NCBI RefSeq assembly: GCF_900094595.1
Contig: NZ_FMAD01000006.1
Coordinates: 124,001-188,000, forward strand
Reading direction: 5' to 3'
Length of the DNA stretch: 64,000 bases
Origin: Cupriavidus alkaliphilus
Lineage (GTDB): Bacteria > Pseudomonadota > Gammaproteobacteria > Burkholderiales > Burkholderiaceae
Shown: positions 8,729 through 16,968 of the stretch, in pieces
Layout of the letters: every line of letters begins with the position of its first letter
Position numbering within the stretch: the first letter of the stretch is position 1
Notes under the pieces: generated by a model
Database searches by the model: none
Seen by the model: only the letters and a program-made list of their open reading frames with translations
Told to the model about the DNA's origin: nothing
Made by a program: the position numbers and the translations under genes

Positions 8729-10299
8729 GCACCCAACAACAGACAGAAGAGGCATGGGGCCTTGTCCGCGGCCAAGCCAAGCCTGACGACAAAGGCGTCG
8801 GCCTTTGGCTATGGGAAGCGATTCAGGGCGACTTCAACGAAGACCGTTCTGCCGGCCAGATTGCGGCCGACATGGTCATCTCCCTGATTCCGATCGTCGA
8901 TACGATCTGCGACATCCGCGACCTGTGTGCGAATATTCGTGCGTATCGGAAGGACCCCGGCAACAAGCTGATCCTGTTCTTCATCGCCCTGACCATTATC
9001 GGCTTCTTCCCGGAGGTCGGCTCGGTAATCAAGGGCGTCATCAAGATCGCCTTCGTCTACATTCGCAAGTACTTGCGGCGGGTCGATGAAATTTTCGATG
9101 CAAGCAAGCTTGGCCGCGCTACCGAACAAGCGCTCGACGCCGCCCTGCCCAAGATTACCGAGTTTCTCAGCAGTTCCAGGGTGGTGAAATGGGCCACAAA
9201 GGAAGGCGTGGCTGACATCTACCGATTCTGTGCTCGGAAGATTGCTGAACTCGCAAATTTGGTCAACGGCGCCAAGTTAAGGACCCAGTTCCTCACGGCC
9301 GCTGAAAAAACTGAGAAATTGCTCGGAAGATTGAAATATATTGTTCCTGGCACTACGCGCGAGAAATTGAACGACTTTCTTGACTTTCTTGCAAAGAACA
9401 AACAACAAATTGCAAATGGGCTGGAGCAGTTCACTAGCCCGATTCGCACGATTTTAAAAATCACAGCCAAGCGGCTGGATGATCATGCCTGGATTGCGTA
9501 TACGCAGACGCATAACAAGGGATGGATTGCGCCAATTAGTCCGCAAGGGGCGGCGCAATTGATGAACAAAAATCCACCGAAATGGGTGCGAATTGCCGAA
9601 GATCTCCCTCACCCGGCTCCCACCAATGAGGAGGCCAAGGCGGCTGAGTTGGCCTTGGAGGAAGTGCTGGCAAAAAGAACTGCCTCTGGCAAACCAAACC
9701 CACCGGCGATCGATGCCAACCTGATAGCCACCTTTGAAAGAGAACAACTTAAAATTGACACCATTGCGGGGCCCAGGAAACTCTATCGTATCGTAGACCC
9801 GACGAATGCTGCCGGCGGCATCTTCTGGGTAGACGAGAAGACCTTTCAAAGCCTCAGGAGTCGGGCCGATTGGCGCGAAAAGCTGGCCGTCAAGCCTGAA
9901 TGGAATCAGAATGGTCAATACGTAGTTTACGAGCTACCCCCAGGTGAAGCACTCACGGTTTGGCGCGGTCCCGCAGCCTCGCAACCCTTGGATGGGACGC
10001 CATATCACCTACCGGGGGGTGCGGATCAGATTGTGTTCTTTCCAACTCCCGACAATCTGCTACCCTCACAACCACGTATTGACCTTGAGTCTGGCGAAAA
10101 TCTTTTGGATCGCAACGGCAAACCAGATACCCGGATCGTTTGGACAGACGTCACCGGCCGGAAAGCTACAGCGGTCGCACGAGACAAGGCCAATGATTTG
10201 CATGTGAAGGGTCCTTTTGAAACCGGCTGGGGATTTGCCGATTGGAATAAAAATCAGGCGAATGAAATCATCTTGGCATTACCGGACGACATTCAATGA
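8725..10299 (+). CDS. candidate T6SS effector with N-terminal membrane segments and unassigned C-terminal toxin domain
   Basis: This 524-residue protein is encoded 4 nt into the vgrG stop and itself overlaps the following immunity gene by 4 nt, the classic VgrG-effector-immunity layout. The N-terminus has WLWEAIQGDF, then hydrophobic helices at about 49-62 (DMVISLIPIVDTIC) and 82-112 (LILFFIALTIIGFFPEVGSV), a design seen in T6SS effectors that are chaperoned and cross membranes. A long helical middle follows. The C-terminal about 180 residues (from KLYRIVDPTNAAGGIFWVDE through YELPPGEALTVWRG and LPGGADQIVFFP) form a separate domain. It resembles uncharacterised VgrG-associated proteins I have seen. 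An ADP-ribosyltransferase-like fold is only a guess. No nuclease, lipase or peptidase motif is evident. Base composition becomes AT-richer within this gene. Confidence 0.75.
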   Translation: MSTQQQTEEAWGLVRGQAKPDDKGVGLWLWEAIQGDFNEDRSAGQIAADMVISLIPIVDTICDIRDLCANIRAYRKDPGNKLILFFIALTIIGFFPEVGSVIKGVIKIAFVYIRKYLRRVDEIFDASKLGRATEQALDAALPKITEFLSSSRVVKWATKEGVADIYRFCARKIAELANLVNGAKLRTQFLTAAEKTEKLLGRLKYIVPGTTREKLNDFLDFLAKNKQQIANGLEQFTSPIRTILKITAKRLDDHAWIAYTQTHNKGWIAPISPQGAAQLMNKNPPKWVRIAEDLPHPAPTNEEAKAAELALEEVLAKRTASGKPNPPAIDANLIATFEREQLKIDTIAGPRKLYRIVDPTNAAGGIFWVDEKTFQSLRSRADWREKLAVKPEWNQNGQYVVYELPPGEALTVWRGPAASQPLDGTPYHLPGGADQIVFFPTPDNLLPSQPRIDLESGENLLDRNGKPDTRIVWTDVTGRKATAVARDKANDLHVKGPFETGWGFADWNKNQANEIILALPDDIQ

Positions 10300-11357
10300 G
10301 CGAAGCAAATTTGCGACCTTATAAAACGATACGCGACTTAGATCAGGACGCATGGTTTCTTTACCAATCAACGTCGCTGCGCTATTATGAGGAGTGTGCC
10401 CGTTTATGCGAACAGTTTGCGGAATTGCATAACAATTTTCTGACGGGCCATCGACTCCATGGACAAGCACGCCTGGACTACTGGGTTTCCCGCTACTTGA
10501 CCCACGCTTACAATATTCGACGCGGCATCGACTTTATCGAGAACGGTGGCGATTATATGCCGATGATCGGATCCCTCAACGAGCCAACGACCGATTACCG
10601 GGGGCTGGTCGAGCAACCGCTCGGCTGGATGAGTGATGCACAGCGCAAGCAATGGGATGACACTTTCCAAAGGCTGAGTTACGCCTGCGGTACCGGCAAG
10701 ACAACGCTGAGCAACAATCGCACTAAAGGTAGGCAGTGGTTGAATCGAAGCTCAATCACCAATGATCGCAAATATCTTGATCGAGATGATAGTCATCCAG
10801 GCGATCGGGCTGACTCCATAAAATACGCCAAGGATTTTGGAATTTTATCTCCGCCGTCAACATACCCGCGACATACTATTGACAGCCATTTCACAATTTC
10901 TCCCGGGGAACCTTGCCCACGTACCGGCGTTTGGGTACCAGCACAATGGCTTGGCGGCGAAAATAACTTCAGCCTGGCATTCTGCGTTCAAGGCCAACCG
11001 ATGCAGCCTGCTTATCGGATAATTGGCCTCAAGGTATCAAATCCTTTTGCAGGATTTGACGACGAGATGGCCGCTGAATATGAAGCGATCGTAAAAGGCT
11101 CACCTGTAACGCAGGCCGTGGATACAACCTGGACTTTCGTAGAGAAGGCATCTGACTCTCCGCAGCAACCGGAATGCCACGAGCGACTGCGTAGCGATAG
11201 CAATCTCCCATGTCCCAAGACTGGCTATTGGATGACTCCGGCTAAGGCAGGCTCGAGGCGCTTTTTCCGGCAGGGAGAAATCATGCCTGTCGTTGCGTCA
11301 GACTATGGCGCAACTATTTGGCAGTGGGACCTTGATCAGTCGGATCCAAGACTATAA
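10296..11357 (+). CDS. Imm72-like immunity protein, presumed cognate of the upstream effector
   Basis: This 353-residue soluble protein has no signal peptide. It starts in the effector stop codon (ATGA), so it is the most likely cognate antitoxin. The N-terminal half is helical (DQDAWFLYQSTSLRYYEECA, NIRRGIDFIENGGDYMP). The C-terminal half contains two copies of a PCPxTGxW module: one diverged (EPCPRTGVWVPAQW) and one full (LPCPKTGYWMTPAKAGSRRF ... SDYGATIWQWDLDQSDPRL). The layout fits Imm72-type polymorphic-toxin immunity proteins as I recall them. The full tail recurs at the ends of the genes at 11718 and 13793. Which toxin it neutralises is inferred from position only. Confidence 0.7.
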   Translation: MSEANLRPYKTIRDLDQDAWFLYQSTSLRYYEECARLCEQFAELHNNFLTGHRLHGQARLDYWVSRYLTHAYNIRRGIDFIENGGDYMPMIGSLNEPTTDYRGLVEQPLGWMSDAQRKQWDDTFQRLSYACGTGKTTLSNNRTKGRQWLNRSSITNDRKYLDRDDSHPGDRADSIKYAKDFGILSPPSTYPRHTIDSHFTISPGEPCPRTGVWVPAQWLGGENNFSLAFCVQGQPMQPAYRIIGLKVSNPFAGFDDEMAAEYEAIVKGSPVTQAVDTTWTFVEKASDSPQQPECHERLRSDSNLPCPKTGYWMTPAKAGSRRFFRQGEIMPVVASDYGATIWQWDLDQSDPRL

Positions 11358-11440
11358 TTGGCCTTGGATTCCCCCACTTGCACTCACGTCCGTCCCGTCT
11401 GCGCTCCATGGCGGCAGCTCGAAAAAATTATTATTGCATC

Positions 11441-11575
11441 ATGAGTGCCACTGATGATTCGAACTCCGCCGCGTTTGTTCCAAACGAAACCGAACGCAAG
11501 AAAATCCTCTTCTGGCTGAAGCAAGTGAGCTCATACACAACCTGGAATCGATCCCTCTCATTTTACCAAGAATGA
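11441..11575 (+). pseudogene. truncated N-terminal remnant of an Imm72-like immunity gene
   Basis: An open frame encodes only about 44 residues (ETERKKILFWLKQVSSYTTW and on), which resembles the N-terminus of Imm72-type proteins, and then stops at TGA. Reading on in the same frame past the stop gives a further 40 sense codons ending NGLAHCDWG at 11696, so an in-frame nonsense codon plus loss of most of the gene is possible. The 360-bp stretch between the neighbouring immunity genes holds nothing else that I can support. Confidence 0.5.
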
Positions 11576-11717
11576 GCGGATGCCTCGGAGAATATTATAT
11601 GCCTTGCAATCGATCGCGGTGTCGAGCGCTCTTCGCTAATTACCGAAAATGACCATCTTTTCATTTTAAATGGGCTAGCTCATTGCGACTGGGGTTGACC
11701 GGTGTGGCACGCAAAAG

Positions 11718-12743
11718 ATGATGAAACAATCTGTGAATTTTCATGAACGACGCCGCCAGCAATTTTTGAGCGAAAGTAATTATCAACGCTCTCTTGAGGA
11801 AATACCAAAGGGAATTGATTTATTCGAATCGACGCCGGCTGGCTCTGGAAGCTCCGAGGCGGAAGGCTGGTTGATATCATATCGCATGGCGGCTTTCGAC
11901 CTCTTCAATCTCCTCGTTTTGAGACACACAGGGGGGGGGAGCCCATCGAACCCATGCGCGCCGAGTTGGAAAACGTCGTGGTGGCGCACGAACGGGCCAT
12001 CAAGCAACTTCGTATGTACTACGAAGTACCCAAACGCGATCGGCCTCCAGATTGATTCTTTCGATGGATATTGCCCTTGCCTTGGTTTGATAAGCCTCTG
12101 CTTCTTACTGCATCGACGAGACTTACTTCCACGAATTGCTGAGCTTTTGGATGGTCCCGATAAAACAAATGTTGGCGCCGATTTCCTGATTGAAGATTTT
12201 CTCTCATATGCGCCCATGGATCGCTACGAGAGCGATACACTACTCGCAACGAGACCATTTGAATCATTGGCCGATGCGATGGATAGCACCGACAATGAAG
12301 ATGCACTACGACATCTGCAGAAATTCCTTAAACGCTGGTATAAGGATCTCGCAGGAGCGCCATGGCACAACGCACACAAGCCTGATGCCGAAGGTCGGAC
12401 TGGCGGCTACTATGGATATTGGTCATTTGAAGCGGCAGCGGCCGTACTTCTGCTTGATATTGAGGACGACAGCAGCCTCCACCCCTATCTTTATCATCCC
12501 CGGGATCTCGTCGCCTGGGCAAGAACACATTCCAACCTCGAGGATGGACCAAATATGGCGACAGCGACGACCCTACGCTGCGACGCTGGGCAGCCTTGTC
12601 CCAAGGCTGGCTACTGGATGACTCCCGCAAAAAGCGGATCTCGGCGGTATTTCCTGCAGGGAGAAACTAAGCCCGGTGCTTCGTCTGATTATGGCAGCAC
12701 AATATGGCAATGGGACATCGACGAGGCGGATCCAAAGCTCTGA
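11718..12743 (+). CDS. DUF1911/Imm71 (PoNi-like) immunity protein with Imm72-type tail; internal out-of-frame segment
   Basis: The 341-residue product matches its neighbours in two blocks. An N-terminal helical block ends LLVLRHTGG. A C-terminal DUF1911-like block has WYKDLAGAPWHNAHK, YYGYWSFEAAAAVLLLDIED and YHPRDLVAWAR, and is followed by the shared tail PCPKAGYWMTPAKSGSRRYF ... WQWDIDEADPKL. Between a run of nine G (11931-11939) and about 12050 the paralogue-like sequence (EPIEPMRAELENVVVAHERA ...) lies in another frame. Residues about 73-112 of the current frame are therefore probably nonsense, flanked by two compensating frameshifts. The gene may be non-functional, phase-variable, or affected by a sequencing error in the G run. 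DUF1911 immunity proteins are known from PoNe/PoNi pairs. Confidence 0.6.
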   Translation: MMKQSVNFHERRRQQFLSESNYQRSLEEIPKGIDLFESTPAGSGSSEAEGWLISYRMAAFDLFNLLVLRHTGGGSPSNPCAPSWKTSWWRTNGPSSNFVCTTKYPNAIGLQIDSFDGYCPCLGLISLCFLLHRRDLLPRIAELLDGPDKTNVGADFLIEDFLSYAPMDRYESDTLLATRPFESLADAMDSTDNEDALRHLQKFLKRWYKDLAGAPWHNAHKPDAEGRTGGYYGYWSFEAAAAVLLLDIEDDSSLHPYLYHPRDLVAWARTHSNLEDGPNMATATTLRCDAGQPCPKAGYWMTPAKSGSRRYFLQGETKPGASSDYGSTIWQWDIDEADPKL

Positions 12744-12916
12744 CGAAACGCCTTACGAGAAGCAATCAACGCTCGAAGCCGTGCATGACAATGCCCCGAT
12801 CAGGCTGGTGTACTCGCCCACGCGCGCTTGCTGGAAAGCCAGGCCGCCGCCACCATCGCCGTCCAGGTTGAGTAAGACGCAAGGCATTCGACGCGGCATC
12901 GATGCCATCAAGAGAT

Positions 12917-13753
12917 ATGGCAACACTCAATCCTATTCCCGAGTCCGCCTTTTATAATCCCCGAGACTCAAGGCTGGACACCAAAGCTTACATTGACCTA
13001 ATAAATGATGCAATAGAAAGCCAAAAACTGATAACCGATGAGAACATTGTCAAAAGGATAGAAGAAAGCCCAGATCGGAATGAGGCCATTGTTGCCGTCA
13101 TGGGTGGCACGAGGCAAAAGGCTTGGGACTACCTAGCTGCGATTCACGTACATTACAGTGCCGGCGGGTCGCTGGACGATCTGCGTGACTTCTTTCCAGA
13201 GGTGGTGTCCAGCTGGAAAGTGTTCGCGAAATATCATGTGATGTTCCACGGCACCCCCAACGCCGGCACCCGGAAAGTTCCTCATCTTGATCTTTATGAC
13301 TGGGATTATTGGTCTGCGATTCGCCTGACAAGTCTCGCCATCTTATTGGGGCGCGCCAGTCTGCTACGCAGCATCGCAACGTTGTGGGACTACGAAAACG
13401 ACGACATGGATGGGTTGCTGGAGCGCCTTGTGGCACCGTACTTGTCACATCGCGGCGCACCACCAGGCAAGTGCACACGACATCTACCCTACTCCAAGGC
13501 GCTCAAGATCTTTGATGCGCCGGCAGATGAGCGCGTCACATTGATGAGCAGCTATCTTGACGCATGGTACAAGGCTAGTCGGCACGAACCCTATTATGAA
13601 TCGCACACACAGGGACGTATTCACAATTACCTCGGCTATTGGAGCTTCGAGGCGGCGGCAATTTCAATCGTTCTTGATATCGATGATGCGGAGTTCCGCG
13701 ACAAGCCCTTCTATCCGGCGGATCTCGCAGACTTTGGACGCCGGCAAAATTGA
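12917..13753 (+). CDS. DUF1911/Imm71 (PoNi-like) immunity protein
   Basis: The 278-residue helical protein (start at the second ATG, MATLNPIPES) has the paralogue landmarks in order: HVHYSAGGSLDDLRDFFPEV, DWDYWSAIRLTSLAILLGRA, LLERLVAPYLSHRG, YLDAWYKASRHEPYYESH and YLGYWSFEAAAISIVLDIDD, ending DLADFGRRQN. It is the only intact member without the Imm72-type tail. No matching toxin gene lies next to it, so it may be an orphan immunity gene protecting against non-self T6SS effectors. The specific target is unknown. Confidence 0.65.
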   Translation: MATLNPIPESAFYNPRDSRLDTKAYIDLINDAIESQKLITDENIVKRIEESPDRNEAIVAVMGGTRQKAWDYLAAIHVHYSAGGSLDDLRDFFPEVVSSWKVFAKYHVMFHGTPNAGTRKVPHLDLYDWDYWSAIRLTSLAILLGRASLLRSIATLWDYENDDMDGLLERLVAPYLSHRGAPPGKCTRHLPYSKALKIFDAPADERVTLMSSYLDAWYKASRHEPYYESHTQGRIHNYLGYWSFEAAAISIVLDIDDAEFRDKPFYPADLADFGRRQN

Positions 13754-13792
13754 CAGTGCCGACGTGCAACGATTCCCCAGACATGGACAATC

Positions 13793-14842
13793 ATGAAGCA
13801 CAACCGAATCGACTGGGAGCGCTGGTCCGCGTGGAGGGTGCCTCTCGACAGGTTCGAACGTAGACGAGAGCCTCGCCTACGGTACAGTACTTATGACAAG
13901 CGATTTAATGACAAGCTTGGTGGCATCGCAATGGTCACAATGGACCTACCAAAGCATGCAGCAAAGGCTAAACCTGGCGCGCTTTCAACATCCACTCAGC
14001 AGCGCTTGTGGAGTGCACTGGATTGGATGAGCATGCAATACTCAGCCGGCGCGCCGGTAGAACAGATTGCACAAGTTTGGCCATACGTCTTGAGATGGGC
14101 TGAGGAGTATGCTGCATTCCATGAAAATTATCACACCACGCCGGAATCCGAAGGATATTTAACACCGCATGTGACCTTACGCGATGAGGAATACTGGATC
14201 GTCGCACTGCGTATGGTTTGTTTTGGGCTTCTCAGTGGATACACGCCGATGATGCCTAGGGTGATGGCATTCCTAGACTATGGCAACCTAGAAATGGGCG
14301 TTAGCGACGGCTTACTGGAGCGCCTCGTGGCGCCATCTAGTCCCGGACGTGGAGAGCCGCCGGATGAAGCCGCGCGCCATCTACCTTACCGCAAATTATT
14401 TAAGGTATTTGCCGCTGATCCTGAACACCGTCCGCACTTGATGAGCACTTACCTCGATGAGTGGTATCACGCGAGTAGACGCGAACCTTATATCGATCAA
14501 CACGGCGAAGGAGATGTCGCGTTTTATGGGTATTGGTCGTGGGAAGCAGCAGCCACTACTGTAGTGCTTGATATTGACGACTCAAGCTATCGAGATTTAC
14601 CATTTTATCCAAAAGATTGGGTCGATTTTGGAAGGCTGCATAGAGAAACCGACACAAGTAATTACTCCGGAAGTATTGCTGCAGGTGCGCCTGCACCACG
14701 GGACGGATGGTGGTTTACGCCAGCGAAGGCTGCTTCTCGCCGCTTCTTCAAAGCTGGCGAGATTTTCCCTGAAATCAAGGGAACGGATTACGGCTCCACA
14801 TTCTGGCAGTGGGATATCGATCAATCAGATCCAGCACTGTGA
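13793..14842 (+). CDS. DUF1911/Imm71 (PoNi-like) immunity protein with Imm72-type C-terminal tail
   Basis: This 349-residue protein is closely related to the gene at 12917 (QYSAGAPVEQIAQVWPYVLR, YWIVALRMVCFGLL, GLLERLVAPSSPGRGEPP, YLDEWYHASRREPYIDQH, FYGYWSWEAAATTVVLDIDD). It continues into the shared tail (APAPRDGWWFTPAKAASRRF ... DYGSTFWQWDIDQSDPAL). In this copy the Cys of the usual PCPxxGYW is replaced (APAPRDGWW). It appears intact. It lies 39 nt after the previous immunity gene and may be co-transcribed with it. Cognate toxin unknown. Confidence 0.65.
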   Translation: MKHNRIDWERWSAWRVPLDRFERRREPRLRYSTYDKRFNDKLGGIAMVTMDLPKHAAKAKPGALSTSTQQRLWSALDWMSMQYSAGAPVEQIAQVWPYVLRWAEEYAAFHENYHTTPESEGYLTPHVTLRDEEYWIVALRMVCFGLLSGYTPMMPRVMAFLDYGNLEMGVSDGLLERLVAPSSPGRGEPPDEAARHLPYRKLFKVFAADPEHRPHLMSTYLDEWYHASRREPYIDQHGEGDVAFYGYWSWEAAATTVVLDIDDSSYRDLPFYPKDWVDFGRLHRETDTSNYSGSIAAGAPAPRDGWWFTPAKAASRRFFKAGEIFPEIKGTDYGSTFWQWDIDQSDPAL

Positions 14843-15000
14843 AGTTTCAGCAGGATGCTGCGTTTGGAGTGATCCACCAACCGACTTAACCTATGCGCTT
14901 GAACATCGCCATTGCTAAGCTCCGGGGTGCAAAACGCAACCAGGCCAACTCATGATGGATTGCCGAAGCAAACAGACGGTTTCGCACCACCATAGGGATC

Positions 15001-15909
15001 ATGACAGAAATGACCAGGCACCCTGCCGCCTTTCCAGCTACCACTGCAAACTCCGGAGCCAGGCGCCGCCAACCACTACTGTACGAAGCGCTTTATTCGA
15101 ATGCGCGATCGGAATTGCTTGAAGGCATCGACGCATGCCGGACAAGCATTAGAACAGAAAACCTCAACCCCTATTATCTGGTCTGCACCCAAGGCTCGAT
15201 CTTCTCGCACTACTTGTGACTGTGGATGCTGGAATATACCGCTGGGGCTGACATAAACGAACTGGCCAACGGATTCGGCCTGGTTGCAGACGAGTTCGTG
15301 CGCTGGAATGAACTGAACATTCGTTTTCGGATCTTTCTACGCGAGAAATTCAAAGACCGGGGAGACACCGATCTGGCAGTTTCGGCGGTTGACTTCAACA
15401 ACCGGGTTGAATACCAGGAAGCCATTCACCTGATTAGCATAGCGATCTTGCTTCACGATCGCCGGTCCATTAGACGAATCATAGCTGCGATGCAGAATCG
15501 CCACGAAGACGCACTATACGAACAGTTGATCGCGGACTATGTTTCCGACCCGCAAGACGGTATGGATGAAGTTGTTTTTGATAAGCCGTATGCAACGCTT
15601 GTCGAGCCCTACTTTCAAGAGGAGAAAGGTATCGCGCTTTGGCACATCAACGACTACGTAAATAAATGGTACCGATTTCAGGATGGAGCACGTTGGTATA
15701 ACGCCCACAAGAAGATTGAGAACGATAGAGCCTTCTACTATGGATACTGGGTTTTCGAGGCCGGCGCCACAAGTTACTTGCTTGACCTTGATGACAGTGG
15801 CATCAACCACAGGATGTACCCCAAAGACCTCGTAGCCTACGCCAGGCGCTTGCGTGATGCGAACCTTGTCACCACTGACTTTGACACACCAACTGGCGTG
15901 ACCGAATAA
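15001..15909 (+). pseudogene. DUF1911/Imm71-like immunity gene interrupted by in-frame TGA
   Basis: Two open segments, 15001-15216 and 15220-15909, are in the same frame and separated only by a TGA at 15217-15219 (FSHYL-stop-LWMLEYTAGADINEL). The second segment carries the family core: YTAGADINELANGFG, RVEYQEAIHLISIAILLHDR, WYRFQDGARWYNAHKK, YYGYWVFEAGATSYLLDLDD, YPKDLVAYAR. Comparison with the paralogues suggests one ancestral gene of about 302 codons with a nonsense mutation, easily CGA to TGA. Translation could restart at the ATG at 15226, but no ribosome-binding site is visible there. No Imm72-type tail. Confidence 0.65.
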
Positions 15910-15933
15910 GCGCCGGGAGGAATGGACAGCACC

Positions 15934-16372
15934 ATGAAGCGCCTAATAACCCCGATCCTCTCCGCAATCATCGGAGCCATAGCTGGCGCATCCCTGGTAC
16001 ACAAGCACGAGCACGAAGAAGTCCCCAGGGTACACAAGCTGCAGTATCCATTGCTGCTCACTGGGGGCAGCTCAGACAGCCCTGCCGCTATCCTGCCCCG
16101 GGGGCACATCTCTGTATCTTGATCGCGCTTTCCCCGAGGGTTTTGTCCGATACAAGGTCTACATCAATGTGGAGAGCACAAAGCTGGACACTCGGGAAGC
16201 AACGGAGAAATTCTGGCTGGATCCGCTGACTGCTACGCCCTTGGACAAAGAGAGCCTTCACTCGCTGCTCGCGCGCTTTCCGCTGGGGAAGGATGACTTT
16301 TCGGCTGCGCTCGCCACTGGCCAGTTGACCAAAGAAGAGATACGTGACCTGCTCCGGGCCTACAGCGACTAG
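15934..16372 (+). pseudogene. small membrane-anchored protein gene broken by a G-run frameshift
   Basis: The first part encodes MKRLITPILSAIIGAIAGAS, a signal anchor, then HKHEHEEVPRVHKLQYPLLL. The frame is lost at a run of five G (16100-16104). With four G the reading continues smoothly as LPRGTSLYLDRAFPEGFVRY, then NVESTKLDTREATEKFWLDP, to RDLLRAYSD at 16372. This indicates a single ancestral protein of about 145 residues, periplasm-facing or lipidated-like, of unknown function. Such small envelope proteins occur beside T6SS immunity arrays, but I assign no role. As sequenced it gives only a 62-residue peptide. Confidence 0.55.
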
Positions 16373-16408
16373 CGGCGTTCAATTTTTGCGCCGAGCAATT
16401 TCCCCCCT

Positions 16409-16855
16409 TCACCGCCCCTTCTCCCTTTCCATCTTCTCAATCACCCCCACCCGCTGCCCACAATCCCCCGGCACCGCCTTGCACAACGTCTTGTCATCCA
16501 TCCCGAGCTGGCGCTGCAAGGCACGGAATTCCCGCAGATAGACCCGCGCCGCCGCCTCGGCTCCGGGTAACGACAGGCGCGCCGAGCTATTGGCCCCGAC
16601 CCACGCATAGTAGTAATGCCCGAGCAACCGGGCCTTCGTATCCTTGCGCCCGCGCGGAATTTCGCGGGCGACGGCGTCGATGCAGGCACGGTATTCGTCG
16701 GCATCGTCATGCATGAATTCCTGGCAAGCCGCCATGGCATGCCGGCTTGCCAGCGTCACGGCTGGCGGCAGTTCGGTAGCGCGGGCGTGGCCCATGCCCG
16801 CGCAAGCAGCGAGCGTGCAGGCGATCAGGTAGCGATGCATTGGCATTGGGTGCAT
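16409..16855 (-). CDS. hypothetical exported protein
   Basis: The 148-residue product begins MHPMPMHRYLIACTLAACAG and has a typical cleavable signal peptide ending near HARA. The mature part is rich in charged residues with four Cys (for example AACQEF, YRACIDAVAR, KTLCKAVPGDC), suggesting a periplasmic protein with disulfides. The open frame extends upstream to 16975, but that would remove the signal peptide from the N-terminus, so one of the three Met codons at 16840-16855 is preferred. No family recognised. Confidence 0.55.
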   Translation of the reverse strand: MHPMPMHRYLIACTLAACAGMGHARATELPPAVTLASRHAMAACQEFMHDDADEYRACIDAVAREIPRGRKDTKARLLGHYYYAWVGANSSARLSLPGAEAAARVYLREFRALQRQLGMDDKTLCKAVPGDCGQRVGVIEKMEREKGR

Positions 16856-16968
16856 GGCGTTGATGGCGCTCCAGGTTAGCGCCATGGCATGACATCCCCG
16901 CGTCATGAAGCAGTCACGATGGGCCCATAGAGTGGCTGCCTGCAGCCGCTTCCCAAAGGATTGGCCAC

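Noticed and set aside
8725..10299. Assignment of the effector as a PoNe-type DNase because DUF1911 (PoNi-like) genes are nearby.
   Set aside because: No PD-(D/E)xK-like pattern is visible in the C-terminal domain, and the directly overlapping immunity gene is Imm72-like, not DUF1911.
15217..15219. Selenocysteine or programmed readthrough at the TGA in the 15001-15909 gene.
   Set aside because: No paralogue has Cys at the position, no stem-loop was seen directly after the codon, and neighbouring genes are also broken, so a simple nonsense mutation is likelier.
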